This document shows positions 17,087 to 25,944 of a stretch of 64,000 nucleotides of DNA, piece by piece (within the stretch, counting starts at the first letter, position 1; every line of letters starts with the position of its first letter). The stretch spans positions 124,001 to 188,000 of the forward strand of contig NZ_JROZ02000002.1 in the NCBI RefSeq assembly GCF_000765665.2, read 5' to 3'. The notes beneath the pieces were generated by a model, which had not been told where the DNA came from, searched no databases, and saw only the letters and a program-made list of their open reading frames with translations. The position numbers and the translations under genes are program-made. This DNA comes from Helicobacter sp. MIT 05-5293 (GTDB lineage Bacteria > Campylobacterota > Campylobacteria > Campylobacterales > Helicobacteraceae).

Positions 17087-18064
17087 ATGAGAAATAGAAA
17101 GTTAAAATCTATTTCTAGTGAATTGTTAAAAAAATCCAAAGAATCTGCATTGGCAGCGGTTCAAATCTTTAATAATCCAAATATGCTTTTTAAATCTGAA
17201 AGTTTTATAGTTTTAATCATTATTGCTTGGACATATTTGCTGCATTCTTATTATAAATCTAAAAAAGTAGATTATAGATATTGTGAAGCTAGAAACAAAA
17301 GAAAGAAATTTCATAAAACAAAAAATGGAAATTATAAATATTGGGAGCTAGAAAGATGTTTGAAAGACGAGAATAGTCCAATAGACAATAATACAAGTAA
17401 TAACTTAAAATTTCTTATAGGGTTAAGACACGAAATAGAGCACCAAATGACAACCAAAATAGATGATTTGTTAAGTGCTAGATTTCAGGCTTGCTGTTTG
17501 AATTACAATGATTATCTTAAGAAATTATTTAATGATAAGGGAATAGATAAATATTTGTCTTTTAGTATTCAATTTTCAAGTATTACAGAGGAACAAAAAG
17601 ATTTATTGCAGGATTCCACTTTACCCAAAAATATTTTAAATTATATACAAACCTTTGATGATAGTTTATCTGATGATGAGTTTAATAGTCCTAAATTCTC
17701 TTATAGGATTTTGTTTATACCTAAATCAGTAAATCATAGGGGACAGGCTGATAAAGTGATAGAATTTATAAAAAGCGATTCTCAATTAGCGCAAGAAATT
17801 AATCAAAGCTATGCCAAATCTTACGCCTTTGTTAAAGAAACAGAAAAAGAAAAGTTTTTACCAAAACATATTGTAGAATTAATGAAAGACAAAGGCTATA
17901 CAAATTTTTCAATACACAAGCATACAGATTTATGGAGAAGTAAAAAAGCGAAAGAATCAAACCTCCATTATGGAGTAAATGTAGAGGGGAAATGGTATTG
18001 GTATAAAAAATGGGTTGATGAAGTCGAAAGATATTGTCAGGAACATAAAGACGAATTAATTTAA
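17087..18064 (+). CDS. DUF3644-like protein with HEPN-type R-x4-H motif
   Basis: The 325-residue protein looks like the DUF3644 family found in defence loci. Near residues 113-118 the sequence RHEIEH fits the R-x4-H catalytic motif of HEPN ribonucleases. Helical stretches around it (SALAAVQIFNNPNMLFKSESF at the N-terminus) fit the HEPN bundle. The C-terminal part (about 245-320) has a compact basic region with HTDLWRSKKAKE and a Trp/Tyr-rich end, possibly nucleic-acid binding. It is embedded between hsdS and hsdR, as other anticodon-nuclease-type genes can be. A role as a suicide RNase triggered when restriction fails is an inference. Confidence 0.7.
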   Translation: MRNRKLKSISSELLKKSKESALAAVQIFNNPNMLFKSESFIVLIIIAWTYLLHSYYKSKKVDYRYCEARNKRKKFHKTKNGNYKYWELERCLKDENSPIDNNTSNNLKFLIGLRHEIEHQMTTKIDDLLSARFQACCLNYNDYLKKLFNDKGIDKYLSFSIQFSSITEEQKDLLQDSTLPKNILNYIQTFDDSLSDDEFNSPKFSYRILFIPKSVNHRGQADKVIEFIKSDSQLAQEINQSYAKSYAFVKETEKEKFLPKHIVELMKDKGYTNFSIHKHTDLWRSKKAKESNLHYGVNVEGKWYWYKKWVDEVERYCQEHKDELI

Positions 18065-18125
18065 AACCATTATATTTAATATAATTTTCACTATGATGTT
18101 TTAATATCCATAAAAAGGAAAAATA

Positions 18126-18170
18126 ATGCCCACCAACCCCCTCAATGAAAAAGCCCTAGAATCCCTCTAA
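18126..18170 (+). pseudogene. Remnant of an hsdR 5' end
   Basis: The ORF MPTNPLNEKALESL stops after 14 codons. Its residues LNEKALESL match LNEKAIESL at positions 4-12 of the intact HsdR starting at 18385. An AAAAGGAAAAATA site precedes it. This suggests that an older hsdR began here and was cut or displaced when the sequence up to 18384 arrived. Confidence 0.55.
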
Positions 18171-18187
18171 GTAAAACTAATTAATCT

Positions 18188-18256
18188 ATGTTTAAAAAAA
18201 TATTTTATATAATGTTTGCGTTTCTTGTAGGATTTATCCTGCAACCCCTTGCTTAG
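18188..18256 (+). CDS. 22-residue hydrophobic peptide ORF
   Basis: MFKKIFYIMFAFLVGFILQPLA begins with two lysines followed by one membrane-length hydrophobic stretch. The pattern is that of small membrane proteins or type I toxins, but there is no clear ribosome site. It could equally be the start of a larger broken membrane protein, because an open frame follows in another phase. It is listed as a possibility only. Confidence 0.25.
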   Translation: MFKKIFYIMFAFLVGFILQPLA

Positions 18257-18384
18257 CATATGCGGCAAGGGTTCTTCAAGGGCTTACTTTGCGAATAATT
18301 ACTTGCACGATGTTTGGTCTCCATTTATTAAAAAGCAAACTATTGATACAATACCTTTATTTTATTTTTCCTCAAAGGTAGGCA

Positions 18385-21300
18385 ATGGACAAACTCAACG
18401 AAAAAGCCATAGAATCCTTGCTTTTAGAGCATTTAGCAACTCTAGGCTATCAATGCAAGAGTGGCAAAGATTTAGAGCGCACAAGCAGCGAGTGGGTGTT
18501 AGAAAATGTCTTTAGAGAAACTGTGCACAAAATCAATTTTGAAATCCCAAATGCTTTGCAAAGTCTCAATCTCAATCAAGAGATTCAAGAAAAACTGCTT
18601 GATGAGGCATTGCAAAAGCTCAAAGCCCTTGAAAATATTGAGCTTTTAGAGGCAAATGCCAAATGCACCGCTTATCTCACACGCGGAATCCCGCTTGAAG
18701 TCTTTATTGAGGGTGAGACGCGGGGCATTCTCTTGCACCTGATAGATTTTGAGAATCTAGCAAATAATACCTTTGTCGCGTGTAAGCAACTATATTTTCA
18801 TGTGCAAATGCCAAAACAACCGGATATTGTGCTGTTTGTGAATGGTTTGCCCTTAGTCGTCTGCGAGCTTAAAAATCCTCTTGATTTAAACGCGACTTTA
18901 GAAAGTGCGTATCAGCAGATTCAAACTTACAAAGCACAGATTCCACATCTCTTTATCCCAAATCTTTTGTGTGTGCTAAGCGATGGGCTAAATAGCAAGG
19001 TCGGGAGTTTAAGCGCAGATTTTACGCGATTTATGCGATGGCGAAGCGAGGATAAATCACTCCCCCTAGAAATCCTTGAGGTTTTAAAACCTCGCATGCT
19101 CTTAGAGATTTTGCGCTTTTTTGTCGTGTTTGAAAAGCAAACTTTGAGCGACAAAAGGGGCTTAGCAAGCACACAAATCATTAAAAAAATTGCCGCGTAT
19201 CATCAATATTATGCAGTGCAAAAGGCAATCGAATCGGTAAAAGTCGCAATGTGCAATGACAAAAGAGGCGGGGTGGTTTGGCACACACAAGGTAGCGGCA
19301 AGAGCCTTACAATGGTGTTTTTTAGTGCAAAGGCGATTGCGACTTTTGCAAACCCAACATTACTAATCATCACTGATAGAAACGACCTTGATGAGCAACT
19401 CTATCAGACCTTTGCAAAATCAAAAGAGCTTTTACGCACAGAACCCATAATGGCAACAAGCACAGAAGATTTAAAAACAAAGCTCAAAAGAGCAAGTGGA
19501 GGCGTTATCTTTAGCACGATTCAAAAATTTAGAAGCGAAAGTGAGAGCTTTGAACTTTTGAGTATGCGAGAAAATATCATTGTCTTATGCGATGAAGCCC
19601 ACAGAAGCCAATATGGATTTGAGGCAAGGTTAAATGACGAGGCACAGCTCCGCTATGGTTATGCTAAATATTTGCGAGACGCTTTGCCAAATGCGACTTA
19701 TCTAGGTTTTAGCGGCACACCGATAGAAAAAGCAGACGCAGACACGCGGCGCGTTTTTGGAGAATATATTGATATTTATGATATTGCTAGGGCGGTAGAA
19801 GACAACGCCACGGTGAAGATTTATTATGAAAGTCGGTTGGTTAAAATTGGGCTTAGTGTTGAAGGGCAAGAGATATTAAAAGAGCTTGATTCTAGGTTGA
19901 TTGCAAATGAGGAGCAAGACAAAATCAACGCCAAAGCTACGCGACTTTGCGAGATTGTTGGTGCAAAAAAGCGGCTTGAGGTTGTAGCAAAAGATATTAT
20001 TGCACATTTTAGTAAAAGGCAAGAGGTGTTAAGAGGCAAAGCAATGATTGTTTGTATGAACCGAGAGATTGCGGCTTCTTTGTATGATGAAATCATTGCT
20101 TTAATGCCCTCTTGGCATCATGAATCTTATCAAAAAGGCAAACTCAAAGTTATTATCACTGCAAATAGTGATGATGGTGTAAAGCTCGCCAAACACCACA
20201 CGACCAAAGAGCAAAGAAGCGAGATTGCAAAGAGGTTTAAAGATATTGATGATGAGCTAGAATTAGTCATTGTCTGCGATATGTGGCTTACAGGTTTTGA
20301 TGTCCCGCCTTTGCACACACTCTATATGGATAAATTTTTAAGTGGGCATAATTTGATGCAAGCCATTGCAAGGGTGAATCGTGTGTATAAAGACAAGCCT
20401 GCGGGGCTAGTTGTAGATTATCTAGGAATCGCAAATGAGTTAAAGAACGCACTAGATTTTTATACCCAAAGCGGTGGCAAGGGTGAGTTTGTGGAAGATA
20501 AAGACAAAGCTATTGCAAAAATGCAAGAAAACTATGAGATTCTTTTGCAAATGCTTTGTGGCATTAACCCTTTGGAATATTTCAATCTCTTCACCCAAGA
20601 CAAACTCGCTTTTATCGCCCAAACTCTCGAAATTATCCTTGCACAAGACAATGGCAAAAAACGATTTTTAGACTTTGCAACAAGGCTTTTAAAAGCATAT
20701 ATTATGGCATTGCCTTGTGCAGAAGCAGAGAATCTAGCAAAGGGTGTTGCGTTTTTTGATTTAATCAAAAGAAGTTTAAAGAAATATGAGCGAGAAGAGG
20801 AGAGTAAGGCTCAAATCTCACAAAGCGCAATCAAACAAATCATTAATGATGCGATTGTGAGTGATGGGGTGATTGATTTATTAGAATCTTCGGGGATTTC
20901 AAAGCCAAATCTCTGCATTTTATCAGAAGAATTTTTAAGTGAAATTGCACATCATAAGCACAAAAACCTTGTCTTACAAACTTTGCAAAAGCTTTTAAAC
21001 GATGAACTCTCTGCACGATTAAAAAACACAATCTCGGCTCAAAGCCTTATGGAGCGGCTTAAAAAGACAATGCACAAATATCAAAACAATCTCATTAGTG
21101 TGAGTGAAGCGATAGAAGAGCTGATTGCCCTAAGCAAAGAACTCATATTAGATGAGAAACAAAAGCAAGATTTGGGGCTAAAAGATTATGAATATGCCTT
21201 TTATGAAGCTGTCGCACAAAATGAAAGTGCAAGAGAGCTAATGAGCAAAGATAATCTTAAAGAACTTGCTATTGCTGTTTTTAATACGCTCAAGCAAAAT

Positions 21301-21465
21301 ATCACCCTTGATTGGCAACACAAAGAGAATGTGCGGGCAAAGATTCGTGTAGCAGTTAAAAGAGTGCTTAAAAAATATGGCTATCCGCCAGATATGCAAA
21401 AACTTGCGGTGGATAGGGTGATAGAACAAGCCGAACTTGTAGCGGAAGAACTATCTAAACTTTAA
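18385..21465 (+). CDS. hsdR: Type I restriction endonuclease/translocase subunit (second system)
   Basis: HsdR (1026 residues) is the ATP-driven DNA translocase and nuclease of the second type I system. The N-terminal nuclease is seen as PDIVLFVNGLPLVVCELKNP at about 146-165. The helicase core has Walker A TQGSGKS at about 298-304 and the DEAHRS box at about 403-408. Motif VI-like QAIARVNRVYKDKPAG lies near 660-675, and the C-terminal helical domain binds the methylase. Length is normal for the family. The start ATG 18385 has AAAGGTAGGCA upstream. A 14-codon remnant of a similar start lies 259 bases before it. Confidence 0.95.
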   Translation: MDKLNEKAIESLLLEHLATLGYQCKSGKDLERTSSEWVLENVFRETVHKINFEIPNALQSLNLNQEIQEKLLDEALQKLKALENIELLEANAKCTAYLTRGIPLEVFIEGETRGILLHLIDFENLANNTFVACKQLYFHVQMPKQPDIVLFVNGLPLVVCELKNPLDLNATLESAYQQIQTYKAQIPHLFIPNLLCVLSDGLNSKVGSLSADFTRFMRWRSEDKSLPLEILEVLKPRMLLEILRFFVVFEKQTLSDKRGLASTQIIKKIAAYHQYYAVQKAIESVKVAMCNDKRGGVVWHTQGSGKSLTMVFFSAKAIATFANPTLLIITDRNDLDEQLYQTFAKSKELLRTEPIMATSTEDLKTKLKRASGGVIFSTIQKFRSESESFELLSMRENIIVLCDEAHRSQYGFEARLNDEAQLRYGYAKYLRDALPNATYLGFSGTPIEKADADTRRVFGEYIDIYDIARAVEDNATVKIYYESRLVKIGLSVEGQEILKELDSRLIANEEQDKINAKATRLCEIVGAKKRLEVVAKDIIAHFSKRQEVLRGKAMIVCMNREIAASLYDEIIALMPSWHHESYQKGKLKVIITANSDDGVKLAKHHTTKEQRSEIAKRFKDIDDELELVIVCDMWLTGFDVPPLHTLYMDKFLSGHNLMQAIARVNRVYKDKPAGLVVDYLGIANELKNALDFYTQSGGKGEFVEDKDKAIAKMQENYEILLQMLCGINPLEYFNLFTQDKLAFIAQTLEIILAQDNGKKRFLDFATRLLKAYIMALPCAEAENLAKGVAFFDLIKRSLKKYEREEESKAQISQSAIKQIINDAIVSDGVIDLLESSGISKPNLCILSEEFLSEIAHHKHKNLVLQTLQKLLNDELSARLKNTISAQSLMERLKKTMHKYQNNLISVSEAIEELIALSKELILDEKQKQDLGLKDYEYAFYEAVAQNESARELMSKDNLKELAIAVFNTLKQNITLDWQHKENVRAKIRVAVKRVLKKYGYPPDMQKLAVDRVIEQAELVAEELSKL

Positions 21466-21480
21466 TATCAAGGAGCAATC

Positions 21481-21933
21481 ATGCAACTCACACCCGAAGA
21501 ACAAAGCAAATTAGAAGAACTTTGTGCAATGTCGTTTGATATGGCAAGAAATAATGACTTTCAAAACCTAGAAACCTTGCTCAAAAATGGATTAAACCCA
21601 AACCTCACAAATCATAAAGGGGATTCTTTGCTAATGCTTGCAAGCTATCATAATAGCCTAGAGTGTGTGAAATTATTATTACAATACAAAGCTGAAGTGG
21701 ATAAAGTCAATGATAAAAACCTTACCCCGCTTTCGGGTGTGTGCTATAAAGGCTATGCAGAAATTGCGCGTCTTCTTTTAGAAAATGGAGCAAACCCCGA
21801 TTTTAAGAATCCTATGGGAATGACACCTTATGACTTTGCGATTATGTTTCGCAGAAAAGAGATTTTAGAACTTCTTGCCAAATATTCCGATAGAAAAATA
21901 GGCTTTTTCAAAAGGCTTTGGGCAGGATTTTAG
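21481..21933 (+). CDS. Ankyrin-repeat protein
   Basis: This small protein of 150 residues has about three ankyrin repeats: NDFQNLETLLKNGLNPNLTN, SLLMLASYHNSLECVKLLLQ and TPLSGVCYKGYAEIARLLLENGANPD, then a partial MTPYDFAIMF repeat. It has no signal peptide, so it is presumably cytosolic and used for protein binding. It starts 15 bases after hsdR with an AAGGAG site and is probably translated from the same transcript. A link to the restriction system is not shown by sequence. Confidence 0.85.
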   Translation: MQLTPEEQSKLEELCAMSFDMARNNDFQNLETLLKNGLNPNLTNHKGDSLLMLASYHNSLECVKLLLQYKAEVDKVNDKNLTPLSGVCYKGYAEIARLLLENGANPDFKNPMGMTPYDFAIMFRRKEILELLAKYSDRKIGFFKRLWAGF

Positions 21934-21993
21934 GAATCTCTTAAACACACAGAATATTAAGCATATTATAAGAAAAAATAAAAGGAATGTTTA

Positions 21994-22728
21994 ATGATAA
22001 GAACAGGTGAAATGGCACTCTTAAAGCAAATTCATACCTCTCCCCATTGCCTTGCTTACTTAGATGTTCTTGGGGCTAAAAACTTGATGTCTAAAGAAAG
22101 TGAGAGATTTTTAAATGATTTAAATTCTATATATTTTAATGTATTTCATAGCGTTGTTTTAACTAATATGTTTGATAAAAGAGAGATTTTGTTTAAAATA
22201 TTTTCTGATAATATCCTGCTTGCAATAAATCTTAAAGACAATGATCCTTTAAGAAAAGTCAAAATAGAAACTCTACTAAACCTTGTTGGCAATATATCCA
22301 ATGACGCCTTAAGACATGGCTATTTATTGCGAGGGGGGATTACTGAAGGGGAGTTTTTCCAAAATGATATTTTTGTCTATGGGAAGGCATTGCTTGAAGC
22401 AATCGATTTTGAAGAAAAGATTGCAATATATCCTAGAATCATCGCACAAGAAACAATTAAAGAAACATTGCCCCAATATTTCTATGAATCTGCTGATGGT
22501 TTAAATGTGTTAAATAGTTTCATCTTTGCTCTATCTGCTGATAATGTGAGTTTCAAAATGCAATTATTAGCAATGCTAAGGCAATACCACGATGATATTA
22601 AAGCTCGACAAAAGATACTTTGGAGCATAACATATTTTAATGATTATTTTGAACATTCAGGGAAAATAGACGTGCCACAAAATCTTAAAATCACAGAGGA
22701 AGAAATTGCTAATGCAATGAAGGGATAA
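21994..22728 (+). CDS. Cyclase-like protein of unknown function
   Basis: This 244-residue protein shows an arrangement resembling the class III nucleotide-cyclase fold. A first acidic strand, AYLDVLGAKNLM (Asp24), is followed by IFSDNILLAI (Asp at about 72). Then comes RGGITEGEFFQNDIFVYGKALLEA (about 110-133) and YPRIIAQE. The two Asp residues could hold the metal pair. Proteins with this pattern are often found near defence genes, but this is my recollection of a pattern, not a search result. The start has AAGGAAT upstream. It is followed closely by the flavin-type oxidoreductase gene. Confidence 0.45.
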   Translation: MIRTGEMALLKQIHTSPHCLAYLDVLGAKNLMSKESERFLNDLNSIYFNVFHSVVLTNMFDKREILFKIFSDNILLAINLKDNDPLRKVKIETLLNLVGNISNDALRHGYLLRGGITEGEFFQNDIFVYGKALLEAIDFEEKIAIYPRIIAQETIKETLPQYFYESADGLNVLNSFIFALSADNVSFKMQLLAMLRQYHDDIKARQKILWSITYFNDYFEHSGKIDVPQNLKITEEEIANAMKG

Positions 22729-22732
22729 ACAA

Positions 22733-23317
22733 ATGAGACGCAAAGACAAACTCCAAGACACACAAAAAGCCATAGAGATTATGCAAAAAGCACCTTATTG
22801 TGTGCTTAGTGCATCACCTTCAAGCGTTTGTGAGTTTAAGCCACACCAAAAGGCATATACTGAAAATGGCGAACTAAACAGCGAGTATCAAATTTTTAGC
22901 ATTCCAGTATCATTTGTCTATCATGAAAACTACATCTATATCCACACTGCAAAGGCAGGACGTAAGATAAGCTTTTTTAACAATGGCTCACGCGTATGTC
23001 TTGTTTTTGTGGGGCAAGTGCAAGTGCCAAATATTTATAGCAATGACGAACTAGAGCAGATTGCGATTGATGACCCTAAAAAGCTTGGTAGTTATGTCTT
23101 TACAACAGGATATGAAAGCACGATTGCTTATGGAACAATCTCTCTTTTAAAAGATAAAGAATCTCAAGATAGAGCAATGCGCTTATTATGCCAAAAATAT
23201 ATGCCCGATAAAATAGCTTTTGTGCAAACTTCTGTGGATTTTGAGCGCAAACATCTTAATACTTATGCGATTAAGCTCGAGCAAATCAGTGCCAAAGCAA
23301 AATATTTTGATAACTAA
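22733..23317 (+). CDS. Pyridoxamine 5'-phosphate oxidase-like flavin protein
   Basis: The 194-residue protein has the split-barrel FMN-binding pattern of the NimA/PNPOx-like family: PYCVLSAS near residue 22, IPVSFVYHENYIYIHTAKAGRKISFF at about 55-82, and CLVFVGQ. Members reduce or bind flavins and haem, and some reduce nitro compounds. An insertion after SAS is rich in polar residues. It lies in a run of same-strand genes that includes Ogt and a nucleotidyltransferase, a stress or resistance grouping. The substrate is unknown. Confidence 0.75.
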   Translation: MRRKDKLQDTQKAIEIMQKAPYCVLSASPSSVCEFKPHQKAYTENGELNSEYQIFSIPVSFVYHENYIYIHTAKAGRKISFFNNGSRVCLVFVGQVQVPNIYSNDELEQIAIDDPKKLGSYVFTTGYESTIAYGTISLLKDKESQDRAMRLLCQKYMPDKIAFVQTSVDFERKHLNTYAIKLEQISAKAKYFDN

Positions 23318-23338
23318 ATTTTAAGACAAAGGTATCAA

Positions 23339-23836
23339 ATGCAAACGATTAGTCATTACCAATCCCCTCTTGGCAAGATGCTTTTGAGTGCAGATGATAT
23401 TGGTTTAACTGGGCTATGGTTTGAGAATCAAAAAAACTATGCAAAATCTTTAGATAAAGGACATCAAGAAAAAGAAACAAGCCTCATTAAACAAGTCAAA
23501 ACTTGGCTTGATGTTTATTTTTCAGGCGTGAAACCAAACTTTAAAATCCTCCTGCATTGTATAGGCACAGAGTTTCAAAAAGAAGTTTGGGAGATTCTTT
23601 GTAAAATCCCTTATGGCGAGACTATCACCTATGGCGAAATTGCAAAACAACTTGCCACAAAAAGAGGCTTAGCGCGAATGTCTGCCCAAGCAGTCGGCGG
23701 TGCAGTGGGGCATAATAAAATTGCAATCATTATCCCTTGTCATCGTGTGATTGGTGCAAAGGGGAATTTAACAGGATATGCCGCAGGGATTGATAAAAAA
23801 ATAAAATTGCTCAATTTAGAAAAAGGAGAAAAATAA
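23339..23836 (+). CDS. ogt: Methylated-DNA-protein-cysteine methyltransferase
   Basis: The 165-residue protein carries the active-site motif IPCHRVIG with the acceptor Cys near residue 132. The DNA-binding helix GLARMSAQAVGGAVG lies just before it. It removes alkyl groups from O6-alkylguanine in a suicide reaction. An N-terminal strand-rich domain (1-75) completes the usual Ogt fold. It is followed 4 bases later by the aminoglycoside nucleotidyltransferase gene. Confidence 0.93.
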   Translation: MQTISHYQSPLGKMLLSADDIGLTGLWFENQKNYAKSLDKGHQEKETSLIKQVKTWLDVYFSGVKPNFKILLHCIGTEFQKEVWEILCKIPYGETITYGEIAKQLATKRGLARMSAQAVGGAVGHNKIAIIIPCHRVIGAKGNLTGYAAGIDKKIKLLNLEKGEK

Positions 23837-23840
23837 TACT

Positions 23841-24743
23841 ATGAATCTACGCAAACATGTTTTTCGCAAATCAATCCGCAAAGAACAAGAGATTCTCACT
23901 CTAATCCTTGATTTTGCTAAAAATCATCAAGCAATCCGCGTGGTTACGCTCGAGGGTTCAAGGGCAAATCCAAATATTAAAAAAGATATTTTTTGCGATT
24001 ATGATATTTCATTTTTCTTAGACAAACAAACATTGCAAACTTTCAAAGACAACAAAGACGATAGTTGGTTACAAAATTTTGGTAAGTCTCTAATGCTCCA
24101 AAAACCAGAATCAATGGAGCTTTACCCTCCTGATTTAAAAGAGGGTTGGTTTAGCTACCTTTGTCTTTTTGATGATGGAGTGCGCCTTGATTTAATGCTC
24201 ATTCCACTTGATGATGTCGAGTTTTATAAAACCAATGAACCTCTTATGCAGGTTTTGCTTGATAAAGACAAGCGATTTGCTGACGCGCTCCCTGCAAGTG
24301 ATTGCGCGTTTCATATTAAGCCTCTAACAAAGCAAAGTTTTTTAGATTGTTGCAATGAATTTTATTGGCTTTATGTGTGTTGTGTGAAAGATCTTTTGCG
24401 GGGTGAGATTTTACTTCTCAATGCTCATCTTAGTATGATGCGCGAAGGACTTTTGATAATGCTTTCGTGGTATGTGGGGTTGGCACAAAATAATTTTGCT
24501 TTTTCGCTTGGCAAAGAATACAAATTTTTGCCAGAGTTTCTCACACCCAAACAAACACAAAAACTCTATGAATGCTATCAACTTGGAAACAAAAAACAGG
24601 CAAAACAAACGCTTAAAAATTGTGAAAAATTCTTTGTTAAAATTGCAGAAAAAATTATGTATTCTTGCTTTCAAGATTTTCAAACCATTCCTTACCAAAC
24701 AGAGGCAAAAACTTATGCGAAGATTCTAAAGGAGTTAAAATGA
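23841..24743 (+). CDS. Aminoglycoside 6-adenylyltransferase-like protein
   Basis: The protein has 300 residues and resembles ANT(6)/AadE-type streptomycin adenylyltransferases. The N-terminal nucleotidyltransferase motif is LEGSRANPN (about 38-46) followed by CDYDISFF (about 53-60) and RLDLMLIP (about 117-124), giving the three acidic ligands. The C-terminal helical half includes FLDCCNEFYWLYVCCVKDLLRGE, typical of the family. Chromosomal homologues do not always give resistance. The last codons are duplicated about 1.1 kb downstream (see 25740-25833). Confidence 0.85.
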   Translation: MNLRKHVFRKSIRKEQEILTLILDFAKNHQAIRVVTLEGSRANPNIKKDIFCDYDISFFLDKQTLQTFKDNKDDSWLQNFGKSLMLQKPESMELYPPDLKEGWFSYLCLFDDGVRLDLMLIPLDDVEFYKTNEPLMQVLLDKDKRFADALPASDCAFHIKPLTKQSFLDCCNEFYWLYVCCVKDLLRGEILLLNAHLSMMREGLLIMLSWYVGLAQNNFAFSLGKEYKFLPEFLTPKQTQKLYECYQLGNKKQAKQTLKNCEKFFVKIAEKIMYSCFQDFQTIPYQTEAKTYAKILKELK

Positions 24744-25738
24744 AAGTTTATCTAATGATTTTTGGGATTTGTTTTGCATTGTTTTTAAATGCTTCTGAAG
24801 TTTCAAAAGATATAAAGACGGATTCCCCACAAGCACAGCAAAATGATTGGGAAGAAAAAGAAAAATGGTATGAGTTTCTTACTCAATATTGTGCAAATGA
24901 TTTGGAAGGTAAAGCTTTTAACGCTGATACTAAAGAAGAATCAGAGCGGTTACTAGCACAAGCAGAACAAATCTGCCAAAAGGAAATGGCGTTTGCTAAA
25001 AAGTATTTTGAATCTATTCATCTCGGAGAGAAGGTTGATAAGAGAACAGGGCGCACTATTCCAGAGCCACTATGTTTTTGGAGTGATGGGGAGAAAGTGT
25101 GTGATTATAAACTTAAAATGCCACTGAAACTTACAGGGACACTAAAGGTCATCAGGGATTATAGTGTAGGAGCATGTGCTATTGGTGTAGAATGGATTGA
25201 GTTTGAGCCAGATTCTAAAGAATTACCTAGTTTTTTGCAGTATGGATTTAATCTTGATTTAAAACCAAATATGAAGCATTATAAGGCTTTAGAACCCTAT
25301 ATCCCGCAATGGTTTAAAGATAATCTTGCGGGAGAGATTGCATTGAGGGCAGAGATAGAAGCGGGGGATTATTTTCGTGCGGATTTTTCGGCTTGTAGTT
25401 TTGGGCATTCTATGCAAGTAAAAAATATGAAGATTATAAAGCCTACAAAAGAAAAGTTATATGGTAGGGAAAAATATGCAGATCCCATAGAATATGATAT
25501 GCGAATACATCTCACGAGCGAGGATTCTTATGTGAATCTACGAGAAAGCCCCAATGGTAAGATTCTAAGACGCATAGAGCTAGGGAGTGATTATCTATTA
25601 TGGAATCTTGGCGAATCGCGCTCACAATGGCTCAAAGTGCTGTATTTTCCCCCCAATGTCGATGATGCCAAAAAAGCAGTTATTGGCTACATTCACAAAA
25701 GCCAAATAGAGCGAGAATCTTCAGAGCAAGAGGATTGA
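24740..25738 (+). CDS. Exported protein with bacterial SH3-like domain
   Basis: The 332-residue protein begins with a signal peptide (MKVYLMIFGICFALFLNA). It contains a C-terminal SH3-like segment at about 255-325 (SYVNLRESPNGKILRRIELG). The middle is not recognised. The ATG overlaps the upstream stop (ATGA) with an AAAGGAG site. The gene is bracketed by a 31-base direct repeat made of the end of the nucleotidyltransferase gene, as if it arrived by duplication or insertion. It is probably periplasmic or peptidoglycan-associated. Confidence 0.7.
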   Translation: MKVYLMIFGICFALFLNASEVSKDIKTDSPQAQQNDWEEKEKWYEFLTQYCANDLEGKAFNADTKEESERLLAQAEQICQKEMAFAKKYFESIHLGEKVDKRTGRTIPEPLCFWSDGEKVCDYKLKMPLKLTGTLKVIRDYSVGACAIGVEWIEFEPDSKELPSFLQYGFNLDLKPNMKHYKALEPYIPQWFKDNLAGEIALRAEIEAGDYFRADFSACSFGHSMQVKNMKIIKPTKEKLYGREKYADPIEYDMRIHLTSEDSYVNLRESPNGKILRRIELGSDYLLWNLGESRSQWLKVLYFPPNVDDAKKAVIGYIHKSQIERESSEQED

Positions 25739-25739
25739 A

Positions 25740-25833
25740 TATTTATTGCTCTTCATCTCGCACAGCCTCTCATCGCACTTGCCCTATCGTGCAGAATCTA
25801 AAACTTATGCGAAGATTCTAAAGGAGTTAAAGT
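25740..25833 (+). pseudogene. 3' remnant of an aminoglycoside nucleotidyltransferase
   Basis: The frame LPYRAESKTYAKILKELK followed by TAA copies the C-terminus of the gene at 23841-24743 (IPYQTEAKTYAKILKELK). The 31 bases from AAACTTATGCGAAG to GGAGTTAAA are identical at about 24710-24740 and 25802-25832. There is no start or upstream body. It marks an old second copy, or the recombination scar left when the SH3 gene was inserted. Confidence 0.7.
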
Positions 25834-25944
25834 AAAACTTTGTCCCATTGATTAAGAAATAATGCCTTTGATACTCTCACAGGGGCAATCTCACAATATC
25901 AACCCACAAAACGACTCATTTGGACTTCAAATGATATAAGTCTT

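Larger units (their letters stand above)
18065..18384. other. Intergenic region with an hsdR 5' remnant and a small hydrophobic ORF
   Basis: This 320-base gap separates DUF3644 from hsdR. It holds a 14-codon ORF resembling the hsdR start (18126-18170) and a 22-codon hydrophobic ORF (18188-18256), then AT-rich sequence leading to the AAAGGTAGGCA site of hsdR. Confidence 0.6.

Noticed and set aside
18249-18515. 88-residue frame overlapping the hsdR start
   Set aside because: It crosses into hsdR in another frame and has no start signal; part might derive from a broken small membrane gene, but this cannot be shown.
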